Below are positions 24,601-32,334 of a DNA stretch of 64,000 bases, piece by piece. Position numbers and translations under genes: made by a program. The first letter of the stretch is position 1. The number at the start of each line of letters is the position of its first letter. The notes under the pieces were generated by a model. It made no database searches and was not told the DNA's origin. It saw nothing but the letters and a program-made list of their open reading frames with translations. Origin of the DNA: Megalonaias nervosa (lineage: Eukaryota > Mollusca > Bivalvia > Unionida > Unionidae); NCBI GenBank assembly GCA_016617855.1, contig JAECUM010003646.1, positions 115,109-179,108 of the forward strand. Reading direction: 5' to 3'.

Positions 24601-26639
24601 TCCTAAATTTTCACATTGTATCTTATAGAAATAAATTATTTGTTGATTTTACTAAACTTTGTTGGAGGCTACCATTATTTTCTTTTGATAAACCATCAAA
24701 CTATTAGTGATTTGTCCACCCCTGGATATCTATTCTAGTTGGTGGCAAACCACCTGGGGGCTTCAAAGTTAGAGACTGCAGAAGACCTTTCTAAAGAAAC
24801 AAACAATAAATAGTTTTGGAACCAACTTCAGGTAGTGTGCGCTCCTGATTCCAAAATCAAGGAATAGTTCATGATAGAAATTTACAACAAAAAAAAAATA
24901 AAAGGCTGCCTTCTCAGAGAAGATGCCAGACTGGAGATAATCACAACTGCCACATGCCCAATGACAAGGAATGCAAAAACAGTGACAGACATTGAAGATG
25001 AAGTGTACTTTTGTAACTACTTTGTTGAAACCAACTTCCCAGACCTGCCAACCCTAACAAGGTCTTCTCAGTAAGGCAGTTGGCTTGTTTCCATAAGTTA
25101 GCCCAGTTTTCAATAAGGTTTAACAAAGTTATTATGAACAGCTACTGTCAAACTGGAAACATGCATTCAAAAGTAGAGAAGTGTGACAGAAGACTGATGC
25201 ATCAACAGCAAACATTGTGTCCAACTCAAAACATTCTAAAGTTCACTTGAATCTTAATTATCTCCAGTACAATTTCAAAACTGCAATTCCAATCCCTTCA
25301 GGACTCAACGACTTCTTGAAATAATCCTTTTGTAAAAAATTCACGTGGGCACAGTGATTGAAATCATCTTTCTACCATGTGACAGATCAACACGTGTCTA
25401 TTAAACATAATTGTTGCACTTCATTACCTTTTTACCCCAAGAATCTCCATATTCCATTTTATTCTTCAGTACTATTAAAACTATTTAATGGGATTATTGT
25501 GCCTTTTTTCATGATTTGTTGCTTGTTGGAGGCCATTTTAAAAAGACAAATAAGCAACAGCTTGGCCATACAGATGCTTTGCATCACGAAATAGTCCAGT
25601 CTAAAGCATCTGACATAATCTAGTAAAAATAATATGGTTCCCTGACCAATTCAACTGAATCTAATATGAAACCTGGATAGAAAATCAAACACGGATAAGC
25701 AGTATTCCGATTTACTGCAAACAGCCGCATTTCCATAATTTGTGCTTTTTTGGTGGGTAAATCTGTATTTTTAGGGTTATTTATGTAACACTTATGCAAA
25801 TTCGTAAGGGTTGGCAGATCTGCCTTCCAGAATGAACAATGAACCGTACTATTTATACAACCATGGAACATCAATGAAGAGATAAATGACAAAGAGGCTC
25901 CAACATATTTCCTACAGTTCAAAGTTCAATGAGGAGGAGCCCTTGCAGAGAAAGATGGTGTCATTCGCTGCATGCAAGGTTGGGTACATCTTCGCCAGCC
26001 AAGGTTCCCATGTCATAACCCTATCTACACCTTGGCGTATCGTGCAGATATTTCTGTGCTTGTGGTCTGTGAATTTCACTGGTTGCGGCATCAAGTCAAA
26101 TCCAATCAAAATTAAAATTTGAACATTGTTCCTGTATGATCAAGACAAGGCGAACACACAACTTGAATGGACTGATAAATAAGCGATTTTCCAGTGCCAG
26201 TCTGTGTTTGCACAAATACCTTTCACTCAAATACACATATAATGGCTACCCTCTGATGCAGTCATACTTTCAATGTTAAACTTCCAAAGTATCCATTTTA
26301 GGTCAATCCCCCCCCCCCCATTTTCAGCCGATATACAATTCACCACACTACTGGTCAGCTGGCATTACATACTAAGGGATCCAATGCACAAAATTTCAAT
26401 AAGTGTTGCTAGGACAAAGCACCAATATATCTGTTCGATCTGCCATGGTGTAGATAGGATTATCATATTGGAACCTTAACTAGTGAAGATGGGTTGGGTA
26501 GAATATGGAAGATCTTACCTGTCTGTGAATTTTGGGTGGTCTTGTTGCTATAAGCCCCAGAGATGAAGTGCTGGGCATGACCTGCACTTGGAAATAATGC
26601 TGCAAATGGATTGTTTTCCAATGACTTCCCATCAGCCAT
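7134..26639 (-). CDS. UBE4A: UBE4A, whole coding span present here (exons 1-4, 3' part missing)
   Basis: Ubiquitin conjugation factor E4 A, a Ufd2-family U-box protein that in known members lengthens ubiquitin chains on proteasome substrates. The coding sequence joins 26639-26519, 23431-23258, 7803-7700 and 7298-7134, with phases 1, 1, 0 and 0 at the exon ends that all agree, giving residues 1-188 of a protein usually near 1,000-1,070 residues. Only the N-terminal regulatory region is in the window; the Ufd2 core and C-terminal U-box lie further left, outside it. Recognition rests on the N-terminal motif NPFAALF, an I-x-x-I-F-L-V-T-I-D-like block, an L-E-G-Q-T-W-I-D-F block and an E-R-L-M-L-E-D-P-G block, each in the order and spacing of vertebrate UBE4A. 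Intron 2 is about 15.5 kb and full of repeats. Confidence 0.88.
7700..7803 (-). CDS. UBE4A: UBE4A coding exon 3
   Basis: 104 bases. The acceptor CTACTTTTCAG lies just above 7803 and the donor GTTACA just below 7700. It completes the codon split with exon 2 (G plus AA gives Glu) and ends in phase 0. Translation includes GDRPTHCVFLSDL and LEGQTWIDFDTIEQ, matching the vertebrate UBE4A segment with C-V-Y-L-E-E-M and D-W-L-D-M-S-N-V-E-Q. It encodes about residues 99-133. The donor has a weaker +3 to +6 sequence than the other UBE4A donors. Confidence 0.9.
7950..9522. mobile_element. possible decayed TIR transposon in UBE4A intron 2
   Basis: The left side contains TCTCTCGATAACTCAC and the right side, reverse-complemented, CTCTCCCTTGATAACTC; both also carry CTTATAATGCGG. 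Paired ends based on GATAACTC are typical of pogo/Tigger-like elements. No transposase frame is visible in the 1.5 kb between them, and no clean target duplication was found. Assignment is tentative. Confidence 0.35.
9091..9165. repeat. 75-bp hairpin with perfect 14-bp inverted ends
   Basis: TTAGTCTGGTTCCC at 9091-9104 is matched by GGGAACCAGACTAA at 9152-9165. The same 14-mer occurs once more at about 21415, beside the hAT element, so this looks like a short MITE or its terminus rather than a chance palindrome. Confidence 0.7.
9620..11400. repeat. cluster of LTR-like fragments in both orientations
   Basis: 10700-11110 (plus sense) shares ordered blocks with 23960-24740: a GGAATT-A-CAAAGTGCT block, TTTGGACTAAAATA, AATTCATTCAAA-ACATTCT, AGGATTATTT and a final AAATTATTTGTTGA-type stretch. 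9620-9960 and 11250-11400 contain the reverse complement of the same end (AACAAATAATTTAT). They sit next to the minus-strand Gmr1-like Gypsy body, so the 11250-11400 piece is probably its own degraded 3' LTR; the others look like solo or truncated LTRs. No gene is seen here. Confidence 0.55.
11440..12130 (-). pseudogene. Gypsy integrase remnant (copy A)
   Basis: The H2C2-type zinc-binding tail is visible as SCHTCHMVGKCNQK, followed by the start of the catalytic core with a Val-Val-Asp-Cys block (12129-11875). After the SINE insertion the core continues as SLQSDQGSNFMPGIFEKVMH and SSAYNSES, the second core Asp (S-D-Q-G) and the region of the catalytic Glu. A stop follows the serine of NSES, where related elements read Q-G. 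Interrupted by the SINE at 11628-11863 and by stops; non-functional. Confidence 0.82.
11628..11863 (+). mobile_element. tRNA-derived SINE with perfect 13-bp target duplication
   Basis: The body starts GTGGTCTAAAGCGCTC (the A-box side of a tRNA head), has a B-box-like GGGTTCAAGTCTC, then a SINE body ending AAATGGCGTTAAGCCCC and an A-rich tail. ATGGTTTTAGTTT flanks it exactly at 11615-11627 and 11864-11876. The same SINE lies inverted at 20523-20781. The 5' end is slightly truncated compared with that copy. The perfect duplication indicates recent insertion into the already dead integrase. Confidence 0.93.
12205..12900 (-). pseudogene. Gypsy protease region and spacer remnant (copy A)
   Basis: Minus-strand translation of 12831-12580 shows GIHLLLGSDLAGDKVVVNAL and LVTNKPCLDQK, a conserved block around the aspartic-protease segment of this Gypsy group. 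12519-12205 continues with NHSLSSNQGGKRQS and ends LMRKWRAPKAPTSDEWS. The plus-strand copy at 45170-45590 has the same two blocks, which confirms the family. Frames are broken between segments. Confidence 0.75.
13020..14703 (-). pseudogene. Gypsy gag remnant with zinc knuckle (copy A)
   Basis: The gag start is at 14703 (MSGLESLKKDKLL), followed by KALRLKPTQMELTKLQLQKE, a charged repeat-rich stretch, gag core pieces near 13860-13300 (for example FAREKKQLFDMWCSAKK) and a CCHC zinc knuckle at 13188-13147 reading CTYCMKKGHVISYC, spacing C-x2-C-x4-H-x4-C. The knuckle is intact, but the frame is broken several times, including stops at about 14610 and in the core. A structural protein of a retrotransposon particle, now a pseudogene. 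Confidence 0.8.
13900..14440 (-). repeat. 48-bp coding minisatellite inside gag
   Basis: About 11 units; most keep multiples of three, so on the minus strand they read as 16-residue charged repeats such as REERERQREKEEKYQC (140 open codons, 14406-13984). The plus strand also stays open in three frames because the units are pyrimidine-rich; those are shadows. The repeat lengthens a coiled-coil-like charged region of gag. Confidence 0.9.
14704..15420 (-). repeat. UBE4A exon-end/donor satellite, block 1 (48-bp units)
   Basis: About 14 units. On the minus strand each unit is a copy of the end of UBE4A exon 2 (CTGGTTACAATTGATGATG) followed by its donor GTAAGAAT and GGGTATGGGTGG. Because the unit is 48 bp it stays open on the minus strand as 16-residue repeats (VVIDDGKNWYGWYCFL, 15127-14879). 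Around eight units keep an intact GTAAG. The frame is not a gene. Confidence 0.93.
15421..15879. other. gene-free intron 2 sequence between satellite blocks
   Basis: Between blocks 1 and 2 of the exon-derived satellite the DNA is unique-looking, AT-rich and without splice-flanked frames or recognisable transposon protein. Confidence 0.5.
15880..16185 (-). repeat. UBE4A exon-end/donor satellite, block 2 (degenerate)
   Basis: About six diverged units with the same AACCAGAA, ATCACCCATA and TTCTTAC core in plus-strand sense. Most have lost the GTAAG donor. The block is cut at its right end by the pogo/Tigger element at 16188. Confidence 0.85.
16188..17799 (-). mobile_element. pogo/Tigger-like transposon inserted in the satellite
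   Basis: Inverted ends are CTGTATATGTTGGGAC (left) and, reverse-complemented, CCATATATGTTGGGAT (right), each bordered by TA (16186-16187 and 17800-17801). On the minus strand, fragments of a DDE transposase are seen: NMIINVDEILVYL, followed after a frameshift by KSVRTSTTGADFKKSDFS, matching the pogo/Tigger pattern of D-E-x-P-V-Y-F-D-x-P then K-x-V-x-x-x-T-T-G. Frames are broken, so it is dead. Outside both ends is the UBE4A-derived satellite, so it landed within the array. Confidence 0.82.
16380..17087 (-). pseudogene. pogo/Tigger DDE transposase fragment
   Basis: Two open stretches (17087-16815 and 16769-16572), then a frameshifted continuation to about 16380 that includes INIHAPKEYMS. The first catalytic Asp region (VDEILVYL) is readable; the later catalytic residues are not preserved. 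It encodes remnants of a cut-and-paste transposase, not a host gene. Confidence 0.7.
17802..17902 (-). repeat. UBE4A exon-end/donor satellite, block 3
   Basis: Two units between the Tigger element and the next TIR element. Plus-strand CATCATCAATTCTAACCAGA and CATCGTCGATTGTAACCA are the reverse of the exon-2 end. This small island links blocks 2 and 4 into one array split by insertions. Confidence 0.9.
18720..21170 (-). pseudogene. hAT transposase pseudogene with BED-like zinc finger
   Basis: From the N-terminus: a zinc finger (about 21170-21060; YCTLCRADLN with HCGQDDCRRHVNSKKH), a helical segment, then after the SINE ATDGSNDSEKLYPVVVRYF (first catalytic Asp region), FESDNASVMTGCSKGVF (second), a long linker with CSCHLIHLAAKKGA, and the C-terminal dimerisation block VPHSNAGCERVFSFVAKNHS near 18920. 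Long frames survive (225 codons at 20411-19734, 124 at 19554-19180, 120 at 19082-18720), separated by stops and shifts near 19090 and 19560-19730. A cut-and-paste transposase, recently inactivated. Confidence 0.85.
20523..20781 (-). mobile_element. full-length tRNA-derived SINE with 10-bp target duplication
   Basis: Read on the minus strand it starts GGGCCCTGAGTGGCAGAGTG, with A-box TGGCAGAGTGG, B-box-like GGGTTCCAGTCTA, and a tail ending GGCGTTAAGCCCCACAACAA with (CAA)n. GTTGGGATGA flanks it at 20513-20522 and 20782-20791. It interrupts the hAT transposase; removing it and one duplication restores continuity at that point. Same family as 11628-11863. Confidence 0.94.
22768..23257 (-). repeat. 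UBE4A exon-end/donor satellite, block 4, touching exon 2
   Basis: About 11 units of 44-52 bp directly abutting the real exon 2 donor at 23257. In minus sense each carries a version of the exon tail, then GTAAG in at least six units, then GGGTATGGGTGGTA. This block shows the origin of the array: the first unit is the genuine exon end plus donor, and further units continue into the intron. Confidence 0.95.
23258..23431 (-). CDS. UBE4A: UBE4A coding exon 2
   Basis: 174 bases. The acceptor ATCATTACAG lies just above 23431 and the donor GTAAGAAT just below 23258. Two bases complete the codon from exon 1 (GGG, Gly), and it ends with one base of the next codon. It encodes about residues 41-98, a charged, likely disordered segment followed by LQINNIIEKVFLVTIDD, which aligns with the human L-N-I-N-H-M-I-Q-R-I-F-L-I-T-L-D segment. 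The last roughly 20 bases and the donor are the template of the satellite in the downstream intron. Confidence 0.92.
23455..23690. repeat. degenerate repeat with TTTAGTTGTACT core
   Basis: About six imperfect units of 35-40 bp built on TGCCTTTAGTTGTACTGT and CTTATTGTA. Located in UBE4A intron 1, just upstream of exon 2. Non-coding. Confidence 0.8.
23693..23872. mobile_element. 180-bp hAT-type MITE
   Basis: Ends are CAGTTGTTCCCAACC and, reverse-complemented, CACTGGTTCCCAGCC, the common C-A-G-T-G-G-T-T-C-C-C-A-A-C-C terminus of hAT MITEs in animals. Flanks TTCTAATG (23685-23692) and TTCTAAAG (23873-23880) match at 7 of 8 positions, the hAT target size. No coding capacity. Confidence 0.85.
23960..24740 (+). 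repeat. solo LTR-like fragment (Gmr1-like Gypsy family)
   Basis: Shares ordered blocks with 10700-11110 and with 40570-40910, including GGAATTGTAAAGTGCTCACT, TTTGGACTAAAATACT, an AAGAATTCATTCAAAGACAT stretch and AAATAAATTATTTGTTGA at the 3' side. The end rather resembles a primer-binding-site region (GATTTGTCCACCCCTGG). Probably a solo LTR; boundaries approximate. Confidence 0.55.
24925..25040 (+). pseudogene. short hAT transposase N-terminal fragment
   Basis: The plus-strand frame reads TVTDIEDEVYFCNYFVETNF, resembling ELEVIKAEVYFTNCLVEHN in the nearby hAT transposase (minus strand near 20960-21020). It is a small inverted fragment beside the deleted hAT copy. The similarity is short, so the call is tentative. 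Confidence 0.4.
25041..25821 (-). mobile_element. internally deleted hAT copy (non-autonomous)
   Basis: Ends AGACCTGCCAACCCT and GGGTTGGCAGATCT match the 3.1-kb hAT at 18559-21640, in the same orientation. The left 100 bp (TCTCAGTAAG, TTTTCAATAAGGT) and right 200 bp (ATGGTTCCCTGACC and the degenerate terminal block) are homologous, and a decayed piece of the zinc-finger region remains near 25260-25400 (AATTCACGTGGGC). Most of the transposase is deleted. Confidence 0.82.
25822..26518. other. UBE4A intron 1 sequence without gene
   Basis: Unique-looking DNA with a duplicated motif: GTAGATAGGAT-type sequence near 26450 echoes CTATCTACACC near 26020, and each lies beside an AAAGCACCAAT or CACAAGCACAG block. 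A C run sits near 26310. Small open frames on both strands have no recognisable domain. Confidence 0.5.
26519..26639 (-). CDS. UBE4A: UBE4A coding exon 1 (start codon)
   Basis: 121 coding bases. The ATG at 26639-26637 follows immediately on an acceptor, AAAATTTCAG, so the 5' untranslated region must be spliced from an upstream exon. The donor is GTAAGATC below 26519. It encodes 40 residues plus one base, starting MADGKSLENNPFAALFPS and including AGHAQHFISGAYSNK. The N-P-F-A-A-L-F motif close to the N-terminus followed by A-x-x-F is the hallmark of UBE4A (human: S-S-N-P-F-A-A-L-F-G-S). Phase agrees with exon 2. Confidence 0.92.
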
Positions 26640-27059
26640 CTGAAATTTTGTTTAAAAGTTATTGTATTGTCATTTAAATTGCATCAATTTTTATTTCAAT
26701 TTGATAATTTGAATTTATTCAAGTCTCCACAAAAGTTACATTAGATCAAATTACAATGTGAGATCACTTCTTTCACCGAACATACACTTGTGTACAATCA
26801 CTGACAACAGTTACAAAAGAACATAAATTCTGAACCATAGCAAACTTGATGACTCACAACACATTTTATTACATGTCACAAACCAACCCCTTTACCCCTT
26901 GATGGCAGGCACTATCCAACACAATCCTCCAGACATTAGCCCAGGAGTAATAATAACAGAATTTTCTATATAGAGTCATTGAGCTCTGACTACATACAAA
27001 AAACTTTGATAAAAAAAAATATTTGGAACATTTCTTTGGTAGAAACTATCTGTACACTT

Positions 27060-27330
27060 TAGAGAAGACCACTATACCAGGGACTCAATGGGTGGTACAT
27101 TGTACATCAGCACAAAACACTGACCACTGACCCCTATACCAGGAACCAAGGCAATGGTATGCTGTACATCAGCACAAAGCTGTCTTTCTGTAATATCTGA
27201 CAGTTGATTCCTACACCAGGGATCCAATGGGTGGTATAAACATGGCACTGACTTTGTGATATCTGACCAATGACCCCTACACCAGGGATCCAAGGGATAA
27301 TATGCTGTACATCAGCACAAAGCTCTGTCC
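27060..27330. repeat. diverged 75-90 bp tandem repeat, about 4 copies
   Basis: Each unit has an ACCAGGGA-CCAA-GGG core, GTACATCAGCACAAAG and TGACC-CTGACCCCTA. In UBE4A intron preceding coding exon 1. Non-coding. Confidence 0.8.
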
Positions 27331-27489
27331 ATGGCTCTCCTGGACCTAACTTCTACATCAAATATGTATGAAATTCTAAGAGGATGCACCCCTTCTCCAT
27401 TTAATGTGTCCCAGCTATGTACCTCAGCTCCCCATGATACTTCCATTTTTAAAATTTTTTCAGCTCTGGCCAATATGCAGAATAGCTAA

Positions 27490-28335
27490 TGGCTAGACTT
27501 AGGTAAATAAGCATGATGCTAGTGTGATTAATTAGGTACATGAGCATGATGCCAGTGTGATGAATTAGGTAAATGAGCATAATGCCAGTGTGATTAATTG
27601 GGTAGGTAAGCATGATGTTAATGTGATTAAGTAAGTAAATGAGCATGTTGCTAGTGTGATTTATTAGGTAAATGAGCATGATGCCAATGTGATTAATTAG
27701 GTAAGTAAGCATGATGCCAGTGCAATTAATTAGCTAAATAAGCATGATGCCAATGTGATTAATTAGGTAAATGAGCATGATGCCAGTGTGATTAATTACG
27801 TAAATGAACATGATGCCAGTGTGATTTATTAGGTAAATGAGCAAGATGTCATTGTGATGAATTAGGTAAATAAGCATGATGCCTGTGTAATGAATTACAG
27901 GAAAATGAGCATGATGCCTGTGCGATTAATTAGGTAAATGTTCATGTTGCCAGTGCGATGAATTAGGTAAATAAGCATGATGTCAGAGTGATTAATTATG
28001 TAGGTAAGCATGATGCCAGTGTGATTAATTAGGTAAATAAGCATGATGCCAGTGTGATTAATTGGTAAATGAGCATATTGCAAGTGTGATTAATTAGGTA
28101 AATGAGCATGATACCAGTGTGATGAATTACAGGTAAATGAGCATATAATGCCAGTGTGAATAATTAGGTAAATGAACATGATGCCAGTGTGGTTAATAAG
28201 GTAAATGAGCATGATGCCACTGTGATTAATAAAGTAAATGAGCATGATGCAAATGTGATGAATTAGGTGAATGAGCATGATGCCAGTGAGATGAATTAGG
28301 TAAATGAGCATGATGTCAATGTGATTAATTAACAG
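27490..28335. repeat. 33-bp minisatellite, about 25 copies
   Basis: The plus-strand unit is GATTAATTAGGTAAATGAGC followed by ATGATGCCAGTGT. At 33 bp it keeps frame, so the minus strand reads as 11-residue repeats (MLIYLINHTGI) for up to 87 codons; these frames are repeat read-through without splice or domain support. Variants such as GAATTACAGG insertions mark local sub-amplification. Confidence 0.96.
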
Positions 28336-29009
28336 TTAATCCATCTATAATACAACTTACATAAAGAAACCTATGTCCTATCAAGCGTGTACGTAAGCAA
28401 CTGCAATTGTTTGGCAAATAAATGATGCCTTTTTTTGTTTTGATGGTATTTAAATTGGTGACATGTATATAAATCACAAAGATAATCAAAACTTTCTCGG
28501 TGTTTATACTGGATAATACTAGTCTGTTAAACAATCAAAATGCAATAATAAGAAGAACAAGAAGAAAGGCTGCTTCAGTGCATTTGGTTATAAGAGAGGA
28601 AACTGCAGTCAATGAAACATTTATAAAATATAAAACAGGAAGCATACCGTCCTCTGAGAATTTCATGCAGATCTGATGTGGGAGCCCAGGTCCCTAAAAG
28701 CCCTGCATCAACTAGGACATACAACAGAAAAGACTGATAGAAGTAAAGTTCTAATTATCATCTTGTGTTTTCACAACCAAGATGCGCAAACTGCTGTATG
28801 ACAACAGCCATCAAAGTAAATTTATGTCAAAATTAAGTGTTTCAGCTGCTGTCTCAACTTTGTATGCATGTACACAACTGGATTAAACTGGAGTGCACCA
28901 TACTACAGCTGGTAAAAATTTGTAGTGCCACTTTAAATTCTCCTTTCGCATGTGAGCTAGTGATCTTTATGTATGGAAATAACTGAGGGCATCTTCTTTT
29001 TTGGGATGG
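28336..29009. other. UBE4A 5' intron sequence without gene
   Basis: AT-rich DNA between two minisatellites. No exon or transposon remnant recognised. Confidence 0.5.
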
Positions 29010-29440
29010 TAACATTCCAATAGTACTGCCAGACATCTTCTTGTTGGCATGATAAAATTCCAACAGCACTCCTAGGCATCTTCTTGCTGGCATACCATTC
29101 CAACAGCTCTGCTGGGCATCTTCTTGCTGGCATAAAATTCCAACAGCTCTGCTGGGCATCTTCTTGCTGTCATACCATTCCAACAGCAAGCTGGGCATCT
29201 TCTTGCTGTCATACCATTCCAACAGCTCTGCTGGGCATCTTCTTGCTGGCATAACATTCCAACAGCTCTGCTGGGCATCTTCTTGCTGGCATAACATTCC
29301 AACAGCATGCTGGGCATCTTCTTGCTGGCATAACATTCCAACAGCTCTGCTGGGCATCTTCTTGCTGGCATACCATTCCAACAGCACTGCCAGGCATCTT
29401 CTTGTCGGCTTGAGAACATTCTAATAGCACTGCCAAGTCA
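29010..29440. repeat. 40-bp minisatellite, about 10 copies
   Basis: The unit is TTCCAACAGCTCTGCTGGGC followed by ATCTTCTTGCTGGCATAACA. As 40 is not a multiple of three, all three frames appear in rotation, giving overlapping open frames up to 177 codons on the minus strand and 86 on the plus strand. These are artefacts. The AGCTCTGCTG core is partly palindromic. Confidence 0.96.
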
Positions 29441-29810
29441 TGTAAATACTCGTGACCCAGAGTGAGTGTAAGTCTATTTGACCAGGTAACCCCATCAGTT
29501 ACTAACCTTGTCTCTTATTTTATTATTTACATTTGTATCAAAGGACACATATCATAACGGTCAAACATTCTATTTCTTCACTCTACCTGTAATAATATAA
29601 TGATTTTGATCCATTCCAGTATCACGCTTCTATTTGGTACCTGTGAGCAGTGTTTCAGCAAAAGAGAAATAGTGACTGCTCTCTCTCTCTCTGCCCCTTC
29701 TACCCCCTGCCCTGAACCTTTCATAGGCCATCCCATCTGCCCTCCCACTCCCCCACCACAAGACTGCTGATGTGCCTTCTATTTTTCCATCATTTTCTGC
29801 TGGTTTAGTG

Positions 29811-29812
<2 letters not shown>

Positions 29813-29844
<32 letters not shown>
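29813..29844. repeat. (AAT)n microsatellite
   Basis: About ten AAT/ATA repeats in UBE4A 5' intron sequence. The adjoining 29445-30198 is otherwise without recognisable features, apart from a CT-rich stretch near 29680. Confidence 0.95.
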
Positions 29845-30198
29845 TAGTGTAAACATCAGGATTGACTTCTTACACTGCGGGGCTAGATAATATGTGGCAG
29901 TCATAATGCTTTGGTCAGTCGATACTTTCTAAAGGGATATAAAAATCCTTTTGTGGCAAAAAGCCCCTTTGTTCGACAAAATGCTGCTTTTTTTGAATAA
30001 ATGGGTCTCTTTTTCTCAAAGTTCCACGCTTCTTATCTCCTGGTAAAGAAATTTCTAGCAGAAGCACCGGTTGAGTTCAGTTACACATAAGCCTATGTAC
30101 GGTGTTCCATATATTAAAGTCTTTACTGTTTTAACGCGCATGATCTTTACATATAAGTGAAACTGAACAGACTGTGTGACCACTGAAAAATAATTTAC

Positions 30199-30290
30199 CT
30201 TTTGATCTCAAATATATCTCTTGAAGCTACTCTAAAGGTAACTTCGTTTCTTATATGTTACGTCTTAGGAGACGACGCAACTTCCGTAAA
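30199..30290 (-). promoter_or_regulatory. UBE4A: probable UBE4A promoter and noncoding first exon
   Basis: On the minus strand, CGGAAGTTGCGTCGTC (an ETS-type CGGAAGT core next to a CRE-like TGCGTC) is followed within about 90 bases by a good 5' splice site, ATCAAAAG/GTAAAT, at 30199/30198. UBE4A coding exon 1 needs an upstream untranslated exon, and this is the only promoter-like motif with a nearby donor that I saw in the right position. The transcription start is not defined. Confidence 0.5.
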
Positions 30291-30299
30291 CATCTCGCA

Positions 30300-32289
30300 C
30301 AAAAGATATAGTCCAAGATGTGACAAGTTTACTTTCAAGGGAAGAAAATGCCACATTATACTAGAAAAAAAAAAAAAAAAAAACTTATTTTATTATTAAT
30401 AATGTTGGTATCTTTCATACTTTTGGCGTTTATAAGTGAATTTAATAACAGATGACAGATTCTTGTATCAATACGCCATGAAAACCATACGTACAACCCC
30501 GAAGTGCAGATGCGGAATCACGCTTAATACTTTCGAGCTCGGTGTTGCAACGTTTGTTCGTTCGTTTATTAAATAAATTACTTACTTAATTGATTAACTA
30601 AACGTTTAAGCAAGTAATAATATGATCTATTTATTAATCAGCTCTCCCTCCCTCTGGAGGACAATGCACAGTGACTCGTATCGTTGCTTACAGTTTTATA
30701 GTAAATTTATAAGCAAGGATACAAGCCCCAGTAGGGTTATGTATAGTCGCTCATCAATGTCCATTATATTAAGGGAACAAAATAAAAATTGCATCAAAAG
30801 GACACAAGTAAACTGTAGCTGTTAAAAACTAGATTTTAACTGATACACCGTTTAGAGCAGTCATTAATTATAATCAATGTAATCAATTGGTTAACACCAT
30901 TAATTAATCATTACAATAAAATGCTTTGCCCAGCTAGTATATACTAATTATACGGCGTTACTAAATACACATACAAAATTAATAAAACATTCGTACAGTG
31001 TAGTATTTCAGTTAATACACATGAGCGCAGGTATGAAATTGCTTTCCAAAAACATTTTCAACGGGGAGGGTATCCCTCTGTCAGGCCTCGCCTTTAGCGA
31101 CAACACTAAAATAAACACAAATCAAAACATTTCTACTACAGCAACACACAATATTGTTTTTTTAATAGTGCCTAAAAAGTGACAGTGTGTTGAATTCAAT
31201 AGTTTTCATGCCAAGAAAGTGACTGTGTTGAATTGAATAGTTTTCGGAAAGGTATATTTCTGTACGTGTCAAGAGATACCAATTGTTAAAAATTTTGATA
31301 AGGGGATGATGGGAAGCTGTCGGGTAATCGGAAAGTAAGGGATCACTCGGCATTTTAAGTAAAAGAGAAATCCTTTTCTTAATAAGTACAAACATTCTAT
31401 GTGCAAAGCAAAGCTTTCGTTGTACTTTAGTTTTGCAGTTTTCAAACTGGAAAAAGAAACTCTCTTAACTTTACATTAAACCTTAGCCTCACGCATGTCT
31501 AACTGAGTTTAACAGTGAGGCAAATTTTACCAGATGCCTCTCTTCATGAGTAACATTTAACTCAGCGTACACAAAAATTACCCCACGCCCTCACTGAAAA
31601 AAAAATCCAAACATTTTTAAGGAAATTAACTGACAGTGGTGAAGTCAGTCAATGTATTAAGTCGACAGTGAAAACACGAAAATGTAAAAAAAAATAATGA
31701 ACTAAATCTGCCTCACTCGACACTGGATATTTTTCAAATAAAACTTTCCAAACGTTAAACCTATGGACTAAAGGCATACTGTTAAATTCACGTTTGTGGC
31801 CATATCTATCCACAATGTTAAACCTGTGACTAAAGGCAGATGTTAAACTCCGAGTCATACCAAAGACTTTTAAAAATTATACTAACAGTTGCCTCGCTTG
31901 GCACTCTGCATTAAGAGTTTAGTGTTGGGACTGGTCGACCTTGTATCAGGATAATGTGACTGGGTGCGACATCGTGCTACATGTCTGCGGCATGATGCCC
32001 CAGTGCTAGACAACACTATAAACTGCCACACTGCAGACATCGTAGCGTACTTTCAACTTTTGGATTTAGCAAATGTTTAAACTCTCCACATCTGAAGGTT
32101 AAAGAGAACGAAACATAAAATGGATTTCCAGAGGAAGTGACAGATTAATGGACGCTATTAACTTTCATGTACATTATTGTAATTTATTTATTCTTATTCC
32201 ACAAGATGCAGTGTATTTAGTTTGTTCTTTGTTCACATGCGTTTGTGTATTCGTTATTGTTGACTACTCTTCACTCGAGAATCACGAAA
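30300..32289. other. intergenic region between divergent UBE4A and HAUS2
   Basis: About 2 kb. It holds a poly-A run at 30365-30383, a 40-45 bp duplication at about 31185-31250 (GTGTTGAATT-GAATAGTTTTC) and degenerate repeats near 31500-31910 built on GTTAAAC and GCCTC-CTC words. No gene or conserved frame was recognised. Confidence 0.55.
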
Positions 32290-32334
32290 AGCCTAATGGC
32301 GGAAGGCATGAAAATCTCTATTTGAAGAAAAAAG
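32288..32334 (+). promoter_or_regulatory. HAUS2: probable HAUS2 core promoter or 5' leader with 9-codon uORF
   Basis: CTAATGGCGGAAGG at 32293-32306 combines a YY1-like ATGGCGG with an ETS-like GCGGAAGG, a pairing often found at start sites of housekeeping genes. If transcription begins upstream of it, the ATG at 32296 opens a nine-residue frame (MAEGMKISI) ending at TGA 32323-32325, in the same frame as and nine bases before the HAUS2 ATG. Which ATG is used cannot be settled from sequence. Confidence 0.4.

Noticed and set aside
28854..29436. Minus-strand frames up to 177 codons rich in Cys, Trp and Pro
   Set aside because: Produced by the 40-bp minisatellite, which shifts frame each unit, so several frames stay open at once on both strands. 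No splice sites or domain.
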